Positions 56,237 through 64,000 of a stretch of 64,000 bases of DNA are shown piece by piece (the first letter of the stretch is position 1; each line of letters begins with the position of its first letter). A program made the position numbers and the translations under genes. The notes below the pieces were generated by a model. The model saw only the letters and a program-made list of their open reading frames with translations, had not been told where the DNA came from and searched no databases. The stretch is taken from assembly GCA_016873805.1 (NCBI GenBank), contig VGVZ01000002.1, positions 120,760-184,759 of the forward strand, in the 5' to 3' direction. This DNA comes from Ignavibacteria bacterium. GTDB taxonomy: Bacteria; Bacteroidota; Ignavibacteria; UBA10030.

Positions 56237-57112
56237 ATGCTTGTCAACATCCCCACGCTGAACGACGAACCATCTGACTTTGACTACTTGTTTCAAATGT
56301 GGGATCAACTCAAGGGTGATAATCTTGAAGTCACCTTTGATTTCACTGGCTGTCGTTTTCTAAGACAGAACGCTGTTGCGTTCATTGGCGGGCTTGCCAA
56401 TCTTGTTCATCATCGCAACGGACGAGTGAACTGGAATTGGGAGAGCATCGATCCATCCGTTGCCGAAAACCTTGCCCAAAAAGGCTTTCAGTTCTCATTT
56501 GGTGAGTGGAGAATTGTGTCACCCAAGAACTCGATTCCGTATCGTCAAGACACGATCCTCGATGACCAAGAAATCATGACGTACTTGAAACGCAAGTGGA
56601 TAGGAAGAGGTTGGATCAACATAAGCCCCAGGCTTCGAGACGCTATCGCTGGGCACGTATGGGAGACCTACATTAACGTTTTTGACCATGCTGAATCCAC
56701 CATCGGCATCTTCAGTTGTGGACAGTACTATCCGAACATGAACCTCCTGAAACTGACAGTTGTAGATTTTGGCGTAGGGATTCCGGCAAGTGTCCGTTGG
56801 TATTTCAGGCAAGATCCACGCGGGGAAAAGCTCACAGCGGCGCAATGTCTAAACTGGGCATTCCGGGCGGGAACGTCAACAAAGCCCGGCGGTCGAGGAA
56901 TCGGCCTTGACTTGTTAAAAGCTTTTGTGCAACTTAATCATGGTAAACTTGAGGTCTACAGTCACGAAGGGTATGCTCTCGTTTCCCACAACGAGGAGCG
57001 CTATGCCAACCGGAGCGCCTACTTTGAGGGAACCCTCGTGAATATCACGTTCATCTGCGACGCCCGTCGGTACTGTCTCACATCGGAAGCAAAACACGAA
57101 CCACTATTCTAA
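56237..57112 (+). CDS. GHKL-fold ATPase with STAS-like N-terminal region (defence-island accessory gene A)
   Basis: N-terminal LEVTFDFTGCRFLRQNAVAFIGGLANLV; N-box-like HVWETYINVFDHAE, G1 VVDFGVGIP, G2 GGRGIGLDLLKAFV. Starts 2 nt after hsdS stop. Confidence 0.8.
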   Translation: MLVNIPTLNDEPSDFDYLFQMWDQLKGDNLEVTFDFTGCRFLRQNAVAFIGGLANLVHHRNGRVNWNWESIDPSVAENLAQKGFQFSFGEWRIVSPKNSIPYRQDTILDDQEIMTYLKRKWIGRGWINISPRLRDAIAGHVWETYINVFDHAESTIGIFSCGQYYPNMNLLKLTVVDFGVGIPASVRWYFRQDPRGEKLTAAQCLNWAFRAGTSTKPGGRGIGLDLLKAFVQLNHGKLEVYSHEGYALVSHNEERYANRSAYFEGTLVNITFICDARRYCLTSEAKHEPLF

Positions 57113-57124
57113 AGAGGAGAAACC

Positions 57125-57469
57125 ATGAAGATCAATCTCTTCGATCTCATTGGTGAGTACTGTATCACCCTGCAGGGTGGAGAAGATGTATATGAGTTGA
57201 TCCATCCTGAATTGATGGCGGGACGTCAAGTGGAATTAGACTTCTTGAATGTTGGGGTTTTTGCTTCTCCGTTTTTCAATGCGGCCATTGGCAGATTGCT
57301 TGAAGATCTGAAGTCTGATGACCTAAATCAACTATTGAAAATATCTAACCTCAACGATGTTGGAAATATGGTGCTCAGACGTGTGATCGAGAACTCGAAA
57401 GAGTATTATTCGAATCCGACTCTTCGAAACGCCCTTGACGAAATAGTGGCACAGCACGCAGAAGCCTGA
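57125..57469 (+). CDS. DUF4325-like STAS-like protein (accessory gene B)
   Basis: 114 aa; VELDFLNVGVFASPFFNAAIGRLLEDL matches the STAS-like DUF4325 core pattern; RBS AAGAGGAGA before ATG. Confidence 0.65.
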   Translation: MKINLFDLIGEYCITLQGGEDVYELIHPELMAGRQVELDFLNVGVFASPFFNAAIGRLLEDLKSDDLNQLLKISNLNDVGNMVLRRVIENSKEYYSNPTLRNALDEIVAQHAEA

Positions 57470-57470
57470 G

Positions 57471-58097
57471 ATGGCTGTTCATTACACTATCAACGCCCAT
57501 GTTGTAGACATTGCTTCCGACTCACCTACCGACAAAGACTCCTTTCTTATCGATACTAACGTCTGGTACTGGACGACGTATTCAAGACCAAGCCTCTCTA
57601 ACACACCCCCAACGAAGAATCAGCTTAGTAACTATCCACAGTATATTGCGAAGGCTCACGGGGCGAAAGCGAAGCTCTTGCGATGTGGTCTATCTCTTCC
57701 GGAATTGGCCCACGTGATTGAGAAAACTGAGCGGGAGATTTACAACAAGGCAAATAAGCTGCAACTTGGTACGAAGGAGTATCGACACAATGTCCCTGCG
57801 GAAAGGCGGAGACTGGCGGCGGAGATCCAATCCGCGTGGGCTCAGATCAAGCTGATCGCACGGCCCGCCGATGTGATTATTGATGATGTATCAACAGAAG
57901 CGGCTCTTTTCAATTTCAGCACCAATTCTCTCGATGGATACGATCTGTTCATGATTGAAGCGATTAGAAAGATAGGCGTCACCCAAGTGATAACGGACGA
58001 CGGCGACTATGCAGGCGTTCCAGGTATGACGATCTTTACCTGCAATGCGAACGTCATAGCATTGGCCGAACAAGAAGGAAAACTGGTGAGTCGGTAG
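57471..58097 (+). CDS. PIN-domain nuclease-like protein (accessory gene C)
   Basis: Acidic residues in PIN order: SFLIDTNVWYW, LPELAHVIEKTE, SLDGYDLFMIEA, VITDDGDYA. Starts 1 nt after gene B stop. Confidence 0.75.
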   Translation: MAVHYTINAHVVDIASDSPTDKDSFLIDTNVWYWTTYSRPSLSNTPPTKNQLSNYPQYIAKAHGAKAKLLRCGLSLPELAHVIEKTEREIYNKANKLQLGTKEYRHNVPAERRRLAAEIQSAWAQIKLIARPADVIIDDVSTEAALFNFSTNSLDGYDLFMIEAIRKIGVTQVITDDGDYAGVPGMTIFTCNANVIALAEQEGKLVSR

Positions 58098-58197
58098 CGA
58101 ATATGGCGGGGAACTTGCTTGTCAACGTTTGCACATTGTGAACGACCCTTGCGAACCTAGCTGAAAACATAATGCAACCGCGACACCGCTGACTTGC

Positions 58198-58908
58198 TTA
58201 TCCAAGATTATGATAAACCGACTGCACATCGTCATCACCCTCAAGATTCTCGACAAGCTCAAGCACTTCTTTCGCGTGCTCCTCTGAGAGCTCCTTTCGC
58301 GAAGCGGGGATATAGTGCAATTCGGCGCTTGTGACCTCGATGCCTCGTTCTTCCAAGGCCTTCTGCATGTTCCCGAAGTCGGAAAACGAAGTATAGATCA
58401 CGTAGGTGTCTTCATCCAGGTGCATATCCTCAAGTCCGTGATCGATCAACTCGAGCTCAATCTCTTCGGGGGTCTGGATCTTTTCCGCCGCCACCTTAAA
58501 GATCCCTTTCCGCTCGAACATGAATGCTACCGATCCTGATGCACCAAGCGACCCTCCCCCCTTGGTAAGATGGTGGCGTACATTGGCAACCGTTCGGGTC
58601 GGATTGTCTGTGGCGCACTCAATCATCAGCGCGATGCCATGAGGAGCGTACCCTTCATACAAGAGCTGCTCGAATCCTTTCTCGTCCTTTGACGATGCGC
58701 GCTTGATCGCGGCCTCGATTCGATCTTTGGGCATGTTGGCGCCGCGCGCATTCTGGATGACAAGCCGGAGCCGCGGATTGTACTTTGGATCCGGCCCCCC
58801 CTCGCGCACGGCGATAACGATCTCCCGACCGATGCGAGTGAACGCCTTCGCCATTCGGTCGATGCGCGCGAAAATCTTGTACTTTCGTTTTTCGAATATG
58901 CGTCCCAT
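58198..58908 (-). CDS. yebC: YebC/PmpR family protein
   Basis: KYKIFARIDRMAKAFTRIGREIVIAVREGGPDPKYNPRLRLVIQNARGANMPKDRIEAAIKRA; DDDVQSVYHNLG C-terminus. Confidence 0.95.
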   Translation of the reverse strand: MGRIFEKRKYKIFARIDRMAKAFTRIGREIVIAVREGGPDPKYNPRLRLVIQNARGANMPKDRIEAAIKRASSKDEKGFEQLLYEGYAPHGIALMIECATDNPTRTVANVRHHLTKGGGSLGASGSVAFMFERKGIFKVAAEKIQTPEEIELELIDHGLEDMHLDEDTYVIYTSFSDFGNMQKALEERGIEVTSAELHYIPASRKELSEEHAKEVLELVENLEGDDDVQSVYHNLG

Positions 58909-58922
58909 AGAGGATCAGTCCT

Positions 58923-60794
58923 TCACTGCTTTCGGATCAGTCCTTTCATTGCATCCTCCAACTTCTTCTTTGCTGCGTCTATTCCCTTCGCTTTTTCCTC
59001 TTCGATGTGTTTTTCCAGCTCTCTCTTTTTGGTTTCGACAAGCGCAAGGCGTTCGCCGAGGAGATTCTCATACTCACGAATCCTTGCCAACGCTTCCTGT
59101 TTCTTCTCCTCGAACACCCGCTCGACCTCCTGGCGCTTTTCAGCGATCTTCTGGTTTACCTTCGATCGGATTTCGTTTTGGATGCGGTTCAACTCTTCGC
59201 CAAGAACGCGCTTGGTCTGTTCATATAATTCATTGTCGAGATCGGTGGAGAAGTGGATCTTCATCCTGCCCTCGGTATTCCATGCCCGGAGATGAGTATC
59301 GAAGTTTCTGACGCGATCCAACACGTCGCGCGCCAATCGCTCGACAGTATTACGCGGCGATTGCTCAAATACCAGGCGGACTTCACGGAAGGAGACGGTT
59401 GTTTGTGCATCAAAGGTACGGCCCGGGACGGTGACGGCGGCGTTGATCGCGAGATCGGATTGGGTGATTCGCGATGGGAGGAACGATGCGCGGCCGATTT
59501 TCATCTCTCCCATAGGAATCCCCGAGATCGTCGCGCGGTATTGATCAAGCGGGTGATTACCGCGGCGGTCAAGAGACGCCCCGATCTCGAGGCGCATGCG
59601 GTTGCCCTTCGTCCCCCTGATAAGGGCGCTTATGGGTTTCCCGGTAAGAGACTGATTGTTGGTGATGTCCGATATGTCTCCGCTGACAGAGATATAGTTG
59701 GGGTCTCGCGCGGCATCGGTCCCTCCCGAAAGGTGGGCGGTCTTGATCCACAATCTTGGATACGCACGATCGACGGGGAAATGAATGTCCTGTCCCTCAA
59801 ATCGCTTTGGTCTTTCGAAATCCGGCTTCGGTGTGTACTTCCTCACCGTCCGCTTCACCAGATCGACATAGCCCAAGTAGGTCTGGGCTTCGGCATAGAG
59901 CTGTTGCGCGAAGAGGAGATCGGTGACCCCGCCGAGCCTCAGCTCCGGAAGCCGCGCAAGCGACTTTACCCGCTCAATATCAGCTCTCACCACGTCGTCG
60001 ATATGGCCGATCGATCCGGTGAGACGAGTGATATCATTTGTGATTGCGTTCTTTCTCGTTGTGAGTGTCTCGTTGATTTCCCTCAGGGTGTTGTACGACG
60101 TGTTGACGTTGTTGACGGCCGCGGTAATCGCATCAAGCGTTTTCAGTTCATTCACATGTATTGTGCGCAGATTCGATTCGATGTTCATCACACGCTGCCG
60201 TGTCGACTCGTAGTCGGCCAATGTTGATTTCCATTGTCCGCTCAATGCGAGCGCCTGATGTTTCATGGAATCAAGGTGCTGAATCGTCAGGAGGTTCTGG
60301 ATCCGGAGGAGGCTGTCGAGGTTTAGGTCTTTGCGGAGTTTTTCGAGATCGAATATGGGGACGCTTCTGACCTCGGACTCGACCTGCTTCGCCAGCTGCA
60401 TGGCAAACGATGGAGGAGCGTCTTTCTGATCGGGCCTCTGTGGGAGAGAGCCGTCCGTCGTCCGTTTGGTGCCGAGAATAACGTTCCGAACCTCCACGGT
60501 GTCGATGATGATCTTGTTTCTGAGGAGCTGGTTCGCGTCGACGGCGAACGTTACGCGTCCGGTTTCAAAGAGATTCTTCCACCGATCGTTTGGATTTGCC
60601 ACCTGCAACCGCTCGAACTGAACCCGGAGTGGAAACAAACCAAGGCGTAGATCATCAATTTCCACTTTGGCACCCACCAGGGACTCCCCTGCGGTCTCCA
60701 GGCCGGACTCTACCCAGGAATCGAGGTAGAAATAGGTTACAGCCCCAAGAACGACCAGCGGCACGAGAACAATGAAGATGAATTTCTTTCTCAT
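58923..60794 (-). CDS. TIGR03545-family protein (AsmA-like, single N-terminal TM)
   Basis: MRKKFIFIVLVPLVVLGAVTYFYLDSWVESGLETAGESLVGAKVEIDDLRLGLFPLRVQFERLQVANP; C-terminal long coiled coil; adjacent TIGR03546-like gene. Confidence 0.75.
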   Translation of the reverse strand: MRKKFIFIVLVPLVVLGAVTYFYLDSWVESGLETAGESLVGAKVEIDDLRLGLFPLRVQFERLQVANPNDRWKNLFETGRVTFAVDANQLLRNKIIIDTVEVRNVILGTKRTTDGSLPQRPDQKDAPPSFAMQLAKQVESEVRSVPIFDLEKLRKDLNLDSLLRIQNLLTIQHLDSMKHQALALSGQWKSTLADYESTRQRVMNIESNLRTIHVNELKTLDAITAAVNNVNTSYNTLREINETLTTRKNAITNDITRLTGSIGHIDDVVRADIERVKSLARLPELRLGGVTDLLFAQQLYAEAQTYLGYVDLVKRTVRKYTPKPDFERPKRFEGQDIHFPVDRAYPRLWIKTAHLSGGTDAARDPNYISVSGDISDITNNQSLTGKPISALIRGTKGNRMRLEIGASLDRRGNHPLDQYRATISGIPMGEMKIGRASFLPSRITQSDLAINAAVTVPGRTFDAQTTVSFREVRLVFEQSPRNTVERLARDVLDRVRNFDTHLRAWNTEGRMKIHFSTDLDNELYEQTKRVLGEELNRIQNEIRSKVNQKIAEKRQEVERVFEEKKQEALARIREYENLLGERLALVETKKRELEKHIEEEKAKGIDAAKKKLEDAMKGLIRKQ

Positions 60795-60796
60795 GG

Positions 60797-61321
60797 TTAT
60801 TCCCCCAAATCTCGCATTCGCTGGTACATCCGTATGATCTTGCTCTTGCTGACAATCTGGTAAACTCTCAGTTGCTCCACACGCGCGCCGAGTGTGGCCC
60901 GGTAGACCACGACAAACCTCTTCATTCCGAAGTAGACAATCGGCGAGAAAAGAAACGCACACACAAAACTCCCAAGAACCACCGTATTATAGAATCGTGT
61001 CATCGGAGCAAGCGGGGCGTTGTACAGCGAGGTCCAGAACGATTGTATGCCGGGTACGTCGACCAGCAGATAATAGCCGAACAGATGAAAGAGGGGATCG
61101 ACGAGAAACGCCACGATGCCGAAGAGCGTAAACGAGAGAAACGCGGCCGAAAGATTTACGTTGAGAATGAGAATGACAATCCACACCGCAATGATCTGGA
61201 GAGAGAGGTGAGGCGAAAAACCAGCGATCGAACCAAGAGCGAATCCCCCCGCGATCTGTACCGGTGTCTGACCCGCACGGAGGATCTTGAGAAAGTTGGA
61301 TACAATGTTGAGCCAAAACAT
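60797..61321 (-). CDS. TIGR03546-family (DUF2062-like) membrane protein
   Basis: QTPVQIAGGFALGSIAGFSPHLSLQIIAVWIVILILNVNLSAAFLSFTLFGIVAFLVDPLFHLFGYYLL. Confidence 0.75.
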   Translation of the reverse strand: MFWLNIVSNFLKILRAGQTPVQIAGGFALGSIAGFSPHLSLQIIAVWIVILILNVNLSAAFLSFTLFGIVAFLVDPLFHLFGYYLLVDVPGIQSFWTSLYNAPLAPMTRFYNTVVLGSFVCAFLFSPIVYFGMKRFVVVYRATLGARVEQLRVYQIVSKSKIIRMYQRMRDLGE

Positions 61322-61565
61322 GATGGGCGATCCCGACGATGGTAAGACGGACAGAAGAAAGATAGAGGAAGAAGTTTCGGATTTCAAGAACGATCGAAAT
61401 CGCCGCTGCAATTTGCGCGGGAATCATCACGATCATCCCATCACGCGTGCCGGGAATCAATTCGGAAAATCGGTTGCAAAAAGAGACCGACGAGAGCCGG
61501 AACGCGCCTTGCATTTGCTCCACAAATGCTGTACACTGAGGCAATCCAATAACCCGAACTCGTAC

Positions 61566-62141
61566 ATGAGTCTTCTTGACCGCTTCAGCTTACTGCTGAC
61601 AGATCCAGACTATGCGATGTCGGATCAGTACGAGTCCCCCGCTTTGCTGGATGCATTCTGGATCGTCTCCCTCTACGCATTGCTTTCCGCGCTCAGATCG
61701 TTGATTGACGGGGCTATCGTCTCGGGAAGCTTCGGCGTGGGGTTCCTTTCGTTCATCCTTTCGTTTCTGCTGGTGTATGTGACGTGGGTATTTCTCACCC
61801 TCTTTATGCACGTAATTGCTGATTTCTGGGGAGGGTTGGGCGAACTTCCGAACGCGGCGTCTGCCGTGGGTCTGGCGGCCGCACCAATGGTTGTGACCTC
61901 CCTCCTGTCCCTGTTGGTGACCGGTGTGGGGCACGCCATCATGGAAGGAGACGAAACATCGGTCATCTCGATGGTGAATTTGATTCTCAACTGGCTCGGC
62001 ATGGTATGGGGGTGGCCGGGCGTTCTCTGCTATTTTGGATTGAAACATGGGGAACGGATCACCCGCATCAAGGCGGCGGTCATCGTCTCCGTTGCGTTCT
62101 GCGGTATGGCAGTGTACGAAATCGTGTCGATGAATATCTAG
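61566..62141 (+). CDS. YIP1-family membrane protein
   Basis: MSLLDRFSLLLTDPDYAMSDQYESPALLDAFWIVSLYALLSALRSL; five TM segments. Confidence 0.65.
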   Translation: MSLLDRFSLLLTDPDYAMSDQYESPALLDAFWIVSLYALLSALRSLIDGAIVSGSFGVGFLSFILSFLLVYVTWVFLTLFMHVIADFWGGLGELPNAASAVGLAAAPMVVTSLLSLLVTGVGHAIMEGDETSVISMVNLILNWLGMVWGWPGVLCYFGLKHGERITRIKAAVIVSVAFCGMAVYEIVSMNI

Positions 62142-62167
62142 CATCCAGAGATGTTGAGGGAGGTCGA

Positions 62168-63847
62168 ATGATGAGAGCATTCTTGGCAGCGATCGTTCTT
62201 TCTGTTGTTTTGGTGTCTTGTGCGCCTCGGGATGAAGAACCGTTTGATGTCTTGATCATCAATGGTCAGATCGTCGACGGATCAGGCAACCCCTGGTTCT
62301 ATGGCGACGTCGGGATACGGGGAGAGAAGATTGTGCGCATTGGCAAATTGCAGGAGATAGCGAGCGAGCATACCATCGATGCCGCAGGCAAGATCATTGC
62401 GCCGGGCTTCGTCGACATGCTGGGACAATCGTCCCTGACACTCCTTGTCGATAATCGGGCGATGAGCAAGATTTCTCAGGGAATCACGACCGAGATCAAC
62501 GGCGAGGGGGTCTCTGCCGCTCCCGTCAACGAACGAACGCTCGTTGGACTCGAATCGATGCTCTCGAAATACGCTCTGGAAATTGACTGGCACGACTTCG
62601 CCGGTTATTTCAAGCGGCTGGAGACTTCAAAGATCGCTATTAACGTGGGATCCCTTGTCGGTGCAACGCAGGTACGAACATATGCGATGGGATCGGAGGA
62701 TCGAGACCCGACCGAGAACGAATTGTCGTCAATGAAACAACAGGTTCGGCTGGCGATGAAACAAGGGACGCTGGGCCTGAGCACTTCGCTCATCTATGCC
62801 CCGGCAACGTTTGCCAAGACCAATGAGCTCATCGAGCTGGCAAAAGTCTCCTCCGAAGAGGGAGGAATCTACATCACACACCTCCGCGACGAAGGAAATC
62901 GGATTCAGGAAGCGATTCACGAAGCGCTCGATATCGCGCGCGGGGCATCAACTCCCGTTGAGATCTGGCATCTCAAGGTGGCGGGCAAACCGAATTGGGG
63001 GAAGATGGCATCGGTTGTCGGCATGATCAACGAACATCGTGCGCAGGGCATTGATTTGACGGCCGACGTCTATCCGTATGCCGCTAGCTCGACGGGATTA
63101 AGTTCGAGAATCCCATCCTGGGCGCACGATGGAGGATCGGCGAGATTGGTCGGTCGGCTCAAAGATATGGACACACGTCAGAGAATCCGGCGTGAGATGA
63201 TGGGGGCCGCTCCAGGAACAGATAACACGATGGCATCAACCGGACCGGAAGATATCTTGATTGCCGGCGTCTACAATCCTCAGCTGAAGGAATACGAGGG
63301 CAAGCGACTCAGCGAAATTGCGCGGATGTGGGGGAAACATCCCGTCGACATGCTAATGGATCTCGTGGTTGCGGACTCGGCCCGAATAACAGCAGTATTC
63401 TTTTCGATGAGCGAGCAAGACGTGAGGATGGCGATGGCTCAACCGTGGGCGAGTTTTTGCACCGACGGAGGGCAGCGAGCAATTGATGGACCGCTGAGCG
63501 ATGGGAAGCCGCATCCGCGCGCGTACGGAAGCTTTCCGCGAATACTTGGGAAGTACGTACGCGACGAGAAATTGCTTTCGATGGAAGAGGCGATCCGTAA
63601 GATGACATCACTTCCGGCAAACCGCCTCGGATTGAGGCAGCGAGGCCTCCTGAAGGAAGGATTCTTCGCGGATGTTGTGATCTTCGACCCGCACACCGTC
63701 AATGATAAGGCCACATTCGAAGACCCGCATCAGTACTCCGTCGGAATCGAGGTTGTGCTCGTCAATGGCAAGACCGTGTGGGAAGGGGGGAAGTTCACCG
63801 GCAATCTTCCGGGGAAGGTACTCAGAGGACCGGGGTACGTGAACTAG
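62168..63847 (+). CDS. N-acyl-D-amino-acid deacylase (D-aminoacylase) lipoprotein
   Basis: Lipobox SVVLVSCAP; DVLIINGQIVDGSGNPWFYGDVGIRGEKIVRIG; VIAPGFVDM-like IIAPGFVDMLGQS; GLSTSLIYAPATFAKTNELIELAK. Confidence 0.9.
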   Translation: MMRAFLAAIVLSVVLVSCAPRDEEPFDVLIINGQIVDGSGNPWFYGDVGIRGEKIVRIGKLQEIASEHTIDAAGKIIAPGFVDMLGQSSLTLLVDNRAMSKISQGITTEINGEGVSAAPVNERTLVGLESMLSKYALEIDWHDFAGYFKRLETSKIAINVGSLVGATQVRTYAMGSEDRDPTENELSSMKQQVRLAMKQGTLGLSTSLIYAPATFAKTNELIELAKVSSEEGGIYITHLRDEGNRIQEAIHEALDIARGASTPVEIWHLKVAGKPNWGKMASVVGMINEHRAQGIDLTADVYPYAASSTGLSSRIPSWAHDGGSARLVGRLKDMDTRQRIRREMMGAAPGTDNTMASTGPEDILIAGVYNPQLKEYEGKRLSEIARMWGKHPVDMLMDLVVADSARITAVFFSMSEQDVRMAMAQPWASFCTDGGQRAIDGPLSDGKPHPRAYGSFPRILGKYVRDEKLLSMEEAIRKMTSLPANRLGLRQRGLLKEGFFADVVIFDPHTVNDKATFEDPHQYSVGIEVVLVNGKTVWEGGKFTGNLPGKVLRGPGYVN

Positions 63848-63875
63848 ACACGCTCAGACAAAAAAGGGTGGTAGC

Positions 63876-63912
63876 AAAGCCCCCGCGGTTGGAACTGCGA
63901 GGGCTTTCCTTT
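63876..63912 (+). terminator. Intrinsic terminator after the D-aminoacylase gene
   Basis: AAAGCCCccGC...GCGAGGGCTTT followed by CCTTT. Confidence 0.75.
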
Positions 63913-64000
63913 GTGAGGGCTCAGGGAGCCATACTCATCACAAGACCCAATTACACCCGTCGGTCCCGTTTCTGCGATGAGATTCTTCTTGACATTAACC

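Overview
This is a 64 kb bacterial chromosomal window around a candidate replication origin. Gene content suggests a Bacteroidota/Ignavibacteriota-like (FCB group) lineage; that is inference, since no rRNA is present. The origin-proximal core is rsmG, mnmG, mnmE, yidC, yidD, rnpA and rpmH on the minus strand, then dnaA, dnaN, recF, a DUF721 gene, gyrB and gyrA on the plus strand. DnaA-box-like 9-mers lie on both sides of dnaA, and two perfect parS-like palindromes bracket mnmG. Other modules are: a LiaF/LytS/LytTR cell-envelope sensor group with a frameshifted kinase; lon, dnaX; an isolated PduS-like plus PduT-like microcompartment pair; a CHASE2-cyclase/beta-barrel/FecR cluster; rseP-dxr; a pxpB-pxpC-MFS-pxpA 5-oxoproline operon; murQ; and yebC, the TIGR03545/TIGR03546 pair and a D-aminoacylase. 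The most unusual region is 51.0-58.3 kb. It is a compact six-gene operon (hsdR-hsdM-hsdS-[STAS-like/GHKL ATPase]-[DUF4325 STAS-like]-[PIN nuclease]) inserted exactly at the 3' end of yebC. A diverged second copy of the last 17 codons plus stop of yebC (ENLxxDDDVQSVYHNLG*) marks the far boundary, like an att duplication, but no integrase is present. I propose this as a candidate type I R-M-linked defence system in which a partner-switching (ATPase/STAS) module controls a PIN RNase. Function is not demonstrated from sequence alone.
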